Shown one piece after another: positions 8,591 to 14,686 of a stretch of DNA of 14,686 nucleotides. Position 1 is the first letter of the stretch; every line of letters starts with the position of its first letter. The DNA is from CAIZGX01 sp044374295 (GTDB lineage Bacteria > Bacteroidota > Bacteroidia > Flavobacteriales_D > Sanyastnellaceae): contig JBILOU010000051.1 in assembly GCA_044374295.1 (NCBI GenBank), forward strand, positions 1 to 14,686. The letters run 5' to 3'. The notes beneath the pieces were generated by a model. That model searched no databases. It saw only the letters and a list, made by a program, of their open reading frames with translations, and was not told the DNA's origin. A program made the position numbers and the translations under genes.

Positions 8591-8634
8591 ACTCCTCAAT
8601 TTTCAATGTCAATGCCACTCATTATCCTCTGCCT

Positions 8635-9792
8635 TTATGACCGAGAAGCAGCGGTTATTTTAAATACATGCGCCAATACGGCTCTTTCAGCCGCTGACAT
8701 TTCCTTGCCACGGCGTTGCATCATGCGCTCCGCTGTTTGAATGGCCTTGTCTAAATTGTGCTCCACTACACCTTTTCCCCAAGTAAATGAAGGAACACAT
8801 TTCGGTGGGAAGTCACCTGCAAACACATTCGCTGCTACACCAATGTAGGTGCCGGTATTGAGCATGGTGTTGATTCCGAATTTCGCGTGATCACCTACAA
8901 GAGCTCCGCAAAAAGTAAGACCTGTGTTTATTTCATTTCGATCGACATCGTTTGAAATGGATATCGTGCTGTAGTTGTTTTTCAGGTTGCTGCAATTCGA
9001 ATCGGCTCCGAAATTCACCCAAGAACCTATGACTGCGTTTCCTAAAAAACCGTCGTGACCTTTGTTGCTGAACGGATGAAAAACAACATTCGATGTCTCT
9101 CCTCCAATTCTGCATTCTTCACCAAATGAGGAAGGCCCGTAACACTTTGTTCCCATCTTCAACACTGCGTGTTTCCCAATGTATAGCGGTCCGCGCAACA
9201 TACTTCCTTCCATTACTTCAGCACCTTCATCGATAAAGATGGGTCCACTTTCAACATTCAACACTGCATCGAAAACCTTCGCAGTAGAATGAATGAATAA
9301 GTTCGAAGACACTCCGATGACTCTACAATATTGACTTGGCTTCGCTCCTTCATTTTTATTCGCTAAAGCGAAATCTGCACGAAGTAAATAATCGTTTACT
9401 GAAAACAAATCTGTTATTCCATTCAACCACATAGATTCTGCTGTCCAAGCGCGGTGCTCGAAAGAATCCCAATTCATATGCAATCCTTTCGCGGCTACGC
9501 ACACATCGTGAATGAAGAACGCTTCATTGGATTTCAAACTTTGAATGGCCGCAACCGCTTCGTGGTTCGGAATGACACGTGCATTGATATATACCTTCTC
9601 TCCTTCTGGAATTGCACCATAAAGATTTTGAAGTGAATCTCTTGTTTGAATGAAAAGAGAATCATTCTCGAAAAATAATTTCCAACGATCCTGAACGGAA
9701 TACATTCCTGCGAAGAGGTCCGCAATTGCTCGCGTATGTGATAGCGGTAAGAATGAATTGACCAAGTGGTCTTCAAAAAGTACGATTTGCAT
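8635..9792 (-). CDS. Bacteroidota alternative GlmU (sugar nucleotidyltransferase/acyltransferase)
   Basis: A 385-residue protein of the GlmU-like family known in Bacteroidota, where it is annotated as UDP-GlcNAc diphosphorylase / glucosamine-1-phosphate N-acetyltransferase. It would make UDP-GlcNAc in the cytosol for peptidoglycan and LPS. The N-terminal part opens with MQIVLFEDHL and LPLSHTRAIADLFAGMYSVQ (15-34); the classical LAAGxGTRM loop of true GlmU is absent. From about 165 to 330 it has left-handed beta-helix hexapeptide turns (GPIFIDEGAEV, GPLYIGKHAV, IGSWVNFGADSNCSNL, TGTYIGVAANVFAG). The start is chosen at ATG 9792 because it matches the family N-terminus. A longer frame reaching 9873 would run far into the upstream gene. 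It lies 11 nt after the GT-C gene, so it is probably cotranscribed with the sugar cassette. Substrate specificity is inferred from the family. Confidence 0.8.
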   Translation of the reverse strand: MQIVLFEDHLVNSFLPLSHTRAIADLFAGMYSVQDRWKLFFENDSLFIQTRDSLQNLYGAIPEGEKVYINARVIPNHEAVAAIQSLKSNEAFFIHDVCVAAKGLHMNWDSFEHRAWTAESMWLNGITDLFSVNDYLLRADFALANKNEGAKPSQYCRVIGVSSNLFIHSTAKVFDAVLNVESGPIFIDEGAEVMEGSMLRGPLYIGKHAVLKMGTKCYGPSSFGEECRIGGETSNVVFHPFSNKGHDGFLGNAVIGSWVNFGADSNCSNLKNNYSTISISNDVDRNEINTGLTFCGALVGDHAKFGINTMLNTGTYIGVAANVFAGDFPPKCVPSFTWGKGVVEHNLDKAIQTAERMMQRRGKEMSAAERAVLAHVFKITAASRS

Positions 9793-9803
9793 ATTCTTCA
9801 AAT

Positions 9804-11219
9804 TTACGCGCTGCGTTTCAATTTCCAACTTGAAATTCCAACCGCAACAATAATCGTAAAGAAGAAATAACACGGAACCAAATAACGCTGCTCAATGAAT
9901 CCAAGCACGCCGCCTAAAACAACGAACAAAAACCAAGAGGAAACTAGCCACCAGCGGCCTTTCCAATCCTTCAGAATAACCGGAATGAAAAGGATGAGCG
10001 CGAGCACATTCACCGTGAGCAGCAAGGCGTAAGAGCCTACCTTCACTCCTTTTTGAAAGATGTTCATTTGAGCGAATGCCGGACCCGGAATGTTATCGAT
10101 TCGGGCTGGAAAAAGGAACTGCTTCATCAAACGAAAGCGATTCAACAGATAATAATCGGAAGGATGCTCGTGCATGTAGGCCGACTTGTACTTCCGAGCA
10201 CGTGAGACGATTTCATTTCCCAAACTGTCTTTCGAAGTACCTTGCAATTCGTAATAAAAGCGATGGTAGTCCTCTTTCAAACACTTCAGCTCTTCAGCAC
10301 CGTAGGCCGTTGTGTAATGACGTTCATTCAAAGGTGAAGTTGTGCAACCATCTTTCGCGATTAAATAATTCGAAGCGGAATTCGGAACCCAAGGCTGACA
10401 ATCTTCTCCCCAAGCAATGACCAAATCGCGAATCGCGACCAACTCTTCCGGCATGTATCCATAACATGAAGAGAATGAATCTACCATTGGAATGAATCGA
10501 TTCGTCTTTGAATAATTGTATGCCGTCCAACTTCCGAAAGCCAATACCAAGGGCATTCCGAAGAGGATTGAAGATTTTAAGAAGTGTGTTCGCTTCAACA
10601 AAAGAAAATATAGAACGGGAATGAAGAGCACGTGAATTTGTCGGAAGAAAATTGACCAGGTCAAAAACAACGAAGACCAAAAAACGAGTTTCCAATTCAA
10701 TTCATTTTTGAAGCGAATGGCTAAATAAAACGCGAGAATTAAAAATGAATTTCCGAGGCTATCGGAAAGAAGCATCGGATCCCAAACCGCTATAAGCAAA
10801 GACGCTGCGTAGATACTTCCAGCTATATAATAAGCCTTCTTATTCTGAGCCAAATGTCCAGCCAATCGCGAAACCCAAACCACAGTAAGTATTCCGAAAA
10901 CGAATTGAAGAAGGATGACAAATTGATATGCGACCAACGGATTGAAGACCGCGCTTACTCCAGAATAGATAGGTGCAAAAGCAGGCATACGACACACGCT
11001 TGAATAGCCTTGACCTTGCGCCAAGGATTCTGCCGGATTGAAATATCCTGAAGTATCTCCCGCATGAACGGCAAGACCTTCAATGGGTCCCGATTGCCAA
11101 TAAGATGAATATTGAAAAAAGAGGTATGCAAAGAGTAAGCACTTAAAAACAATCAACGCGAAAATGAATTTTCTTTCTTCTCGGTTGGATAGTGGGATGC
11201 TTAATCTTGATTCAAACAT
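9804..11219 (-). CDS. ArnT-like GT-C membrane glycosyltransferase
   Basis: A 471-residue polytopic inner-membrane protein with about ten predicted hydrophobic segments. Segment 1 is at about 18-38. It is followed by a periplasmic loop with an acidic D55 (HAGDTSGY) and RMPAFAP at 77-83, the layout of GT39/GT83-type enzymes that use polyprenyl-phosphate sugars. Further segments are near 98-118, 130-148, 155-170, 178-193, 196-208, 216-234, 395-415, 425-442 and 446-465. A soluble stretch of about 150 residues (240-390) carries four Cys (252, 274, 292, 313). RYLVPCYFFF near the end resembles the conserved C-terminal Arg-Tyr motif of these enzymes. By context it would transfer the lipid-linked sugar of the cassette to an envelope acceptor. 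It is shorter than ArnT (about 550). It overlaps the aminotransferase gene by 19 nt. The acceptor is unknown. Confidence 0.7.
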   Translation of the reverse strand: MFESRLSIPLSNREERKFIFALIVFKCLLFAYLFFQYSSYWQSGPIEGLAVHAGDTSGYFNPAESLAQGQGYSSVCRMPAFAPIYSGVSAVFNPLVAYQFVILLQFVFGILTVVWVSRLAGHLAQNKKAYYIAGSIYAASLLIAVWDPMLLSDSLGNSFLILAFYLAIRFKNELNWKLVFWSSLFLTWSIFFRQIHVLFIPVLYFLLLKRTHFLKSSILFGMPLVLAFGSWTAYNYSKTNRFIPMVDSFSSCYGYMPEELVAIRDLVIAWGEDCQPWVPNSASNYLIAKDGCTTSPLNERHYTTAYGAEELKCLKEDYHRFYYELQGTSKDSLGNEIVSRARKYKSAYMHEHPSDYYLLNRFRLMKQFLFPARIDNIPGPAFAQMNIFQKGVKVGSYALLLTVNVLALILFIPVILKDWKGRWWLVSSWFLFVVLGGVLGFIEQRYLVPCYFFFTIIVAVGISSWKLKRSA

Positions 11220-12337
11220 GCTTTGAAATGTTTGATGACATAATCCATCTCTTCTTGCGACATAGGCACATATAGTGGAAGCACAATGCTACAATCGGCG
11301 GCATCTTCAGAGACCGGAAGCGAGATGTCCACTCCCCTGTTCTTGTATGCAGTCTCGCGATGTGAAGTCATAATTCCTCTTCGTGTTGAAATACCCAAGT
11401 CCAGCATTTTCTGCATGATATCGTTTCTTGAAATTGGGCAAGAGGATTTTATGTAGACTGAAAATGACTGCCAATTGGTGAAATCATTTTCACTTTCGAA
11501 GGGCAAACGAATGCATTCGATGTCCTTCAATTCATTCAAATAAAAATTCGCAATTTCTCTTCTTCGTTCAACAATAGAATCTAATTTTTCCAATTGACGA
11601 ATACCTACCGCCGCCTGAATATCGGTCATTCGGTAGTTATACCCAACTTCCAAATGATCTTCCACAATAACCTTATCGCTCAAGTGACGCACGCGGTCGT
11701 TCACGCTCATCCCGTGTTGACGCAGACGTTTCAAACGCTCTGCGTATTCTGAGTTTGAAGTGGCAATCATTCCACCATCACCTGTTGTAATGACCTTTCT
11801 CGGATGAAACGAAAAACAAACCAAGTCTGAATGCGAACCAATTTTTTTCCCTTTGTAGGAAGAACCCGCGGCACAAGCTGCGTCCTCAATTAAAATGAGG
11901 CTGTGCTTCGCGCACAACGTTTTTATTTCGTCTATCTCAAACGGAAGTCCAATCTGATGAACACCAATAATGGCCTTTGTCTTGGAAGTAATCTTCGCTT
12001 CAACATCCTTCGGATCTATGTTGTAAGTCTCTGACTTTACCTCGGCAAAGACCGGTGTTGCGCCAACATAAACGATGGCGTTAGCCGTAGCGATGTAGCT
12101 CATGCTCGGACAAATAACTTCGTCGCCAGGACCAATGCCTGCAACTATTAACGACAAATGCAAGGCCGTTGTGCAATTGCTCACGGCCACAGCGTATTCA
12201 CTTCCCACGTATTGCGCAAACTTCTCTTCAAACTCTGCCACACGCGGACCTTGAGTTACCCAATTCGTTAAAATGGTGTCGTAGGCCAACTGCGCTTCTT
12301 CTACTCCTAAGTATGGTTTTGCTACTGGGATTTTCAT
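11201..12337 (-). CDS. DegT/DnrJ/EryC1/StrS sugar aminotransferase
   Basis: PLP-dependent aminotransferase of 378 residues, the usual family length. It converts a keto-sugar nucleotide to an amino-sugar nucleotide, usually with glutamate as donor. Numbered from ATG 12337, IPVAKPYLG (3-11) is the family start, NCTTALHLSL (55-64) forms the cofactor phosphate pocket, GPGDEVICPSMSY (69-81) follows, D152 in IEDAACAAG contacts the PLP ring, and FHPRKVITTGDGGM (177-190) holds the Schiff-base K181. The ATG overlaps the stop of the SDR gene (ATGA), which fixes the start. A TTG three codons upstream is disfavoured. By position and family it is equivalent to ArnB, PorR/WbpE or PglE-type enzymes. The sugar product cannot be read from the sequence. 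Confidence 0.9.
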   Translation of the reverse strand: MKIPVAKPYLGVEEAQLAYDTILTNWVTQGPRVAEFEEKFAQYVGSEYAVAVSNCTTALHLSLIVAGIGPGDEVICPSMSYIATANAIVYVGATPVFAEVKSETYNIDPKDVEAKITSKTKAIIGVHQIGLPFEIDEIKTLCAKHSLILIEDAACAAGSSYKGKKIGSHSDLVCFSFHPRKVITTGDGGMIATSNSEYAERLKRLRQHGMSVNDRVRHLSDKVIVEDHLEVGYNYRMTDIQAAVGIRQLEKLDSIVERRREIANFYLNELKDIECIRLPFESENDFTNWQSFSVYIKSSCPISRNDIMQKMLDLGISTRRGIMTSHRETAYKNRGVDISLPVSEDAADCSIVLPLYVPMSQEEMDYVIKHFKACLNQD

Positions 12338-13326
12338 TTTTTCCAATTTTGAAGTTCTATCTCTCCCATCAAATCGTGCTGCTGATTCAGTTCTCGGTAA
12401 TACGCAATGGTCTCGCGTAATCCTTCACGAAATTCTTTCTCTCCAGAGAAGTTCGTCAATGCCTTGAATTTGGCAGGATTCACCCACAAGCGTGGAACGT
12501 CTGCCGGACGGTCTTCTTCAAACCGAATGCTCATTCGGTCTTTCAATCCCATTTCTTCAATGAGTACTTCCATGAGTTCCTTCATGGAAATTTCAGCACC
12601 CGTCCCAATGTTTATTATTTCTCCAACCAGCTTTTCATTGTCCATTAACTGAACCAATGCACGAGCGGTATCCTTCACAAAAAAGAAATCGCGCGTCACA
12701 TCTCCCTTACCAAAAACAACAGGAGCTTCTCCGTTTAGCATGCGAACAATGCTGCGCGGAATAATCTCTCCCGCGTCGCCTTCGTAATGCGCACGAGGAC
12801 CGTAATTGTTGAAGATACGCGTAATCACGGTTTGAAGTCCGTAACACACGTGATAAGAATACGCGTAGTTTTCTCCAGCTAACTTGCTGCTTCCGTAAAC
12901 GGTTTTCGGCGCTGGAACTCCGAACTCATCGATAGGAAACGTTTGAATGTCTCCGTAAATCTCTGAAGTAGATATGTAAAAAAACTTCGAAACTTTCTCT
13001 TGTCTAGCGGCCTCTAAAACGCGCAGTGAACCTTCAGCGTTTACTCTGTGATTTTCAAAAGGACTGTGAATGGAGTGACGCACACCCAAGCAAGCCAAAT
13101 GATAAACCACATCGACTCCCTTCATGATTTCATTCACTTGCGCTTCATCACAAATGTCTCCTTCCGCGAATTGAAAAGCATTGCTCTCCAATGCAGATTC
13201 AAGGTTCCGCAATTTTCCGTTCGACAAATTATCAAAACCCACAACTTCATGTCCCGCTTCAAGCAAGGCATCTGTAAGATGTGAGCCGATGAATCCGGCT
13301 GCGCCTGTGACAAGTATTTTACTCAT
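12334..13326 (-). CDS. NAD-dependent sugar-nucleotide epimerase/dehydratase/decarboxylase (extended SDR)
   Basis: Extended SDR enzyme of 330 residues. The Rossmann NAD-binding motif TGAAGFIG is at 7-14, and the acidic D32 (FDNLSNG) after beta-2 indicates NAD rather than NADP. The catalytic Y144xxxK148 (VYGSSK) is present. The upstream active-site segment reads STSEIYG (119-125) instead of the STDEVYG of dTDP-glucose 4,6-dehydratases or the S-S/T-A-x-YG of 4-epimerases. A Glu at this place (E122) also occurs in the ArnA and UDP-xylose synthase decarboxylases and in some dehydratases. IFNNYGPR and TRDFFFVKD are standard substrate-binding segments. It begins inside the stop of the EamA-like gene (ATGA overlap) and ends inside the start of the aminotransferase gene, so it probably makes the keto-sugar the aminotransferase uses. 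The exact reaction is open. Confidence 0.85.
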   Translation of the reverse strand: MSKILVTGAAGFIGSHLTDALLEAGHEVVGFDNLSNGKLRNLESALESNAFQFAEGDICDEAQVNEIMKGVDVVYHLACLGVRHSIHSPFENHRVNAEGSLRVLEAARQEKVSKFFYISTSEIYGDIQTFPIDEFGVPAPKTVYGSSKLAGENYAYSYHVCYGLQTVITRIFNNYGPRAHYEGDAGEIIPRSIVRMLNGEAPVVFGKGDVTRDFFFVKDTARALVQLMDNEKLVGEIINIGTGAEISMKELMEVLIEEMGLKDRMSIRFEEDRPADVPRLWVNPAKFKALTNFSGEKEFREGLRETIAYYRELNQQHDLMGEIELQNWKK

Positions 13327-13703
13327 GCTCTTTTCAGATTAATCACGAAAACCCCAGCAATGATTAGCGCAATTCCTACAATGTTGTTCCATGCTAATTT
13401 TTCCCCGAAAAATACCGCAGCAACTGACGCTGTAAGAATAAAATTCACCGCAGCGCTTACTGGAATTACATAACTAAAATCGCTCAGCGACAACGCCTTG
13501 AATAAGACCAACGCTGAAACGAAAATGATTCCCATTCCGAAGAACACCTTCGGCTCGAAAAGAAAGGAAAAATAATCTTTGACTGAAACCAGTCCGCGTT
13601 GTTCCGCTCCCCAACTGTTCAGGGTTAATTTAATGAGCGATGTGCCCACAACAGATAGCGTGGCATACAGCACCGAAAGTCCAAAAATTACAATCTTACT
13701 CAT
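13323..13703 (-). CDS. Small EamA/ArnE-ArnF-like membrane protein, putative lipid-linked sugar flippase
   Basis: A 126-residue integral membrane protein with four hydrophobic segments at about 3-25, 53-71, 75-97 and 106-122. The second half (FSYVIPVSAAVNFILTASV ending with FFGEKLAWNNIVG) carries the EamA signature: helix, then a conserved Gly-Glu pair near 100-101, then a Gly-rich last helix. Size and topology match ArnE (111) and ArnF (128) and other SMR-like proteins, which are thought to move undecaprenyl-phosphate aminosugars across the inner membrane as dimers. It overlaps the GT2 gene by 8 nt upstream and the SDR gene by 4 nt downstream. Generic transporters of this fold also exist, so the flippase role rests on context. 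Confidence 0.75.
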   Translation of the reverse strand: MSKIVIFGLSVLYATLSVVGTSLIKLTLNSWGAEQRGLVSVKDYFSFLFEPKVFFGMGIIFVSALVLFKALSLSDFSYVIPVSAAVNFILTASVAAVFFGEKLAWNNIVGIALIIAGVFVINLKRA

Positions 13704-14631
13704 TCTTCAATATCTCTTCTACAACCGCTTCGGGTCGTTTGTTTACTTCATCGAAAATGCGCCACAAGTATTCGCCGATTACACCCAACATCACAATCAC
13801 CAATCCCAAAAGGAAAGTGATTAACGAGGTTACCGTTGCGAATCCAGGCTCTGATATCTTTCCTGTTATTCCGCCAATTAACATGAGAATTCCGTATCCA
13901 AAACTGAAGAACGAAACACACATACCTATGAATGAAATAAAACGAATGGGAACAACAGAAAATCCTAAAAACGAATCGAGGAACAACTTCCATTTTTTTG
14001 AAAATGTCCAACCACTCTTTCCGCTTGTACGCTCCCTTCTTTCATACTCGATCACATACGGTTTGAATCCAAGCCAATGCGAGAACAGTGAGCGATTGAT
14101 GTTTTTTGACGTATTCTTCAAATACTGCAAAATACTTCCATCCCAGAACGCGATATCGAAACCACTTTCTGGAAAGTCTTTCATCACAAACAACTTCACC
14201 AAGATGTAATACAGCTTCGCGTAAAGACGCGTTATCAAAGGATCTTTTCTTTTCTTCGCACGCACCGCCGTGATGTATTTCTCTCCGTTCAACCAGAGCT
14301 GCGCCATTTCCGGAATTAGTTCCAATGGGTCTTGAAGGTCTGCTGCGTAGATCGTGCATGCATCTCCACTTACCAATTTCAATCCAGCATTGCTGGCGCA
14401 GATAGCTCCGAAATTGCGTGTTAATCGAACCACTTGCGTGTCTTTGATTAAATGACGGTGCTTCAACAATTCATCCCAAGTTCCGTCTTTACTTCCATCG
14501 TCAACACACACCAATTCCAACGCAAGGTTCATGCTGTTCAATTGCTCCTCTACCTCTTGCATGTTGTGAAAGAGTGGAAGAATAAATTCTTCAACATGAA
14601 AACACGGAATGACTACAGATACTTTCTTCAT
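13696..14631 (-). CDS. Polyprenyl-phosphate glycosyltransferase, GT2 (ArnC/GtrB/DPM-like)
   Basis: A 311-residue enzyme predicted to transfer a sugar from a nucleotide to undecaprenyl (or another polyprenyl) phosphate on the cytoplasmic side. The GT-A domain begins KKVSVVIPCFHVEE (2-15), has VDDGSKDGTWD (43-53) and the metal-binding ADLQDP (97-102), followed by an R-x-x-SGKSGW segment (201-208) typical of this family. Two C-terminal membrane helices lie at about 223-252 and 264-288, ending with GEYLWRIFDEVNKRP, which closely parallels the ArnC tail. The ATG at 14631 gives the canonical N-terminus; an in-frame TTG at 14658 is a poor alternative. It is the first gene of the overlapping five-gene set. 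The sugar donor is not defined by sequence; an amino-sugar is inferred from the neighbours. Confidence 0.88.
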   Translation of the reverse strand: MKKVSVVIPCFHVEEFILPLFHNMQEVEEQLNSMNLALELVCVDDGSKDGTWDELLKHRHLIKDTQVVRLTRNFGAICASNAGLKLVSGDACTIYAADLQDPLELIPEMAQLWLNGEKYITAVRAKKRKDPLITRLYAKLYYILVKLFVMKDFPESGFDIAFWDGSILQYLKNTSKNINRSLFSHWLGFKPYVIEYERRERTSGKSGWTFSKKWKLFLDSFLGFSVVPIRFISFIGMCVSFFSFGYGILMLIGGITGKISEPGFATVTSLITFLLGLVIVMLGVIGEYLWRIFDEVNKRPEAVVEEILKNE

Positions 14632-14686
14632 GAAACAAATGCATTTAAAGCATCCCAATTTACGGAATTTAGCGCTAATGTGTAAA
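14632..14686 (-). promoter_or_regulatory. Upstream region of the sugar cassette
   Basis: This 55-nt stretch before the GT2 start runs to the window edge. On the minus strand TAAATTGG (14662-14655) is a one-mismatch relative of TAnnTTTG, but no TTG box is seen upstream. The perfect 10-bp palindrome TTAGCGCTAA (14669-14678) lies just upstream and could be an operator or chance. Whether the transcription unit begins here or further right cannot be decided. Confidence 0.2.

Larger units (their letters stand above)
9804..14631 (-). other. Five-gene Arn-like amino-sugar glycosylation cassette
   Basis: GT2, small EamA protein, SDR, DegT aminotransferase and GT-C transferase form an unbroken run in which each gene overlaps the next (8, 4, 4 and 19 nt). 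These match, by family, ArnC, ArnE/F, the ArnA dehydrogenase domain, ArnB and ArnT of the aminoarabinose pathway. There is no formyltransferase domain and no deformylase. The set is self-sufficient for making an amino-sugar nucleotide (given a common precursor), loading it on lipid, flipping it and transferring it outside. The identity of the sugar and the acceptor is inference. Confidence 0.65.

Noticed and set aside
9793..9873. N-terminal extension of the GlmU-like protein
   Set aside because: It would overlap the end of the GT-C gene by 70 nt and adds residues unlike the family; the ATG at 9792 begins the conserved sequence.
10076..10420. 114-codon open frame on the plus strand opposite the GT-C gene
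   Set aside because: Low-complexity translation with no domain; a shadow of the coding strand.
13640..14209. 189-codon open frame on the plus strand
   Set aside because: It lies entirely opposite the GT2 and EamA genes, whose motifs and overlaps are clear, and its translation shows no recognisable domain.
14632..14658. Nine-residue N-terminal extension of the GT2 from a TTG codon
   Set aside because: The conserved GT2 start MKKVSVVIP begins at ATG 14631, so the extension is unnecessary.

Overview
This window looks like chromosomal DNA from a member of the Bacteroidota, probably in or near the Flavobacteriales. It holds a type IX secretion component (PorQ), a large secreted protein ending in a type A T9SS sorting domain (LRIYPNP start), the Bacteroidota-type alternative GlmU, and matches to the Bacteroidota promoter box TAnnTTTG. 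Start codons generally lack a strong Shine-Dalgarno sequence, as is usual in this phylum. The order-level placement is an impression, not a proof.

Layout. Positions 1-93 hold the end of an upstream transcription unit with a strong hairpin terminator, followed almost at once by xerD (94-990, +), a Xer tyrosine recombinase. Next on the same strand is a 960-residue secreted, multidomain adhesin-like T9SS cargo protein (1089-3971, +). Everything to the right is on the minus strand. In transcription order (right to left) it reads: polyprenyl-phosphate glycosyltransferase (GT2), small EamA-type membrane protein, NAD-dependent sugar-nucleotide SDR enzyme, DegT aminotransferase, GT-C membrane glycosyltransferase, alternative GlmU, Lon protease, PorQ, and class II fructose-bisphosphate aldolase. 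The aldolase converges on the adhesin gene with the two stop codons directly abutting.

The most interesting part is 9804-14631. Five genes overlap one another by 8, 4, 4 and 19 nt. Together they have the parts list of an Arn (aminoarabinose)-like pathway: make a keto-sugar nucleotide, aminate it, load it on a polyprenyl phosphate, flip it, and transfer it outside the inner membrane. The formyltransferase and deformylase of the enterobacterial pathway are absent from the cassette, and there is one EamA/ArnE-F-like subunit instead of two. The sugar and acceptor are unknown. An alternative reading is a Gtr-like three-component glycosylation module that carries its own amino-sugar synthesis genes. 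The alternative glmU follows by 11 nt and may be in the same transcript.

The other genes are ordinary housekeeping or phylum-core genes: chromosome dimer resolution (xerD), glycolysis (fbaA), ATP-dependent proteolysis (lon), and protein secretion (porQ). I saw no tRNA, rRNA, CRISPR array, insertion sequence or prophage signature, and no stretch longer than 300 bases without a gene.
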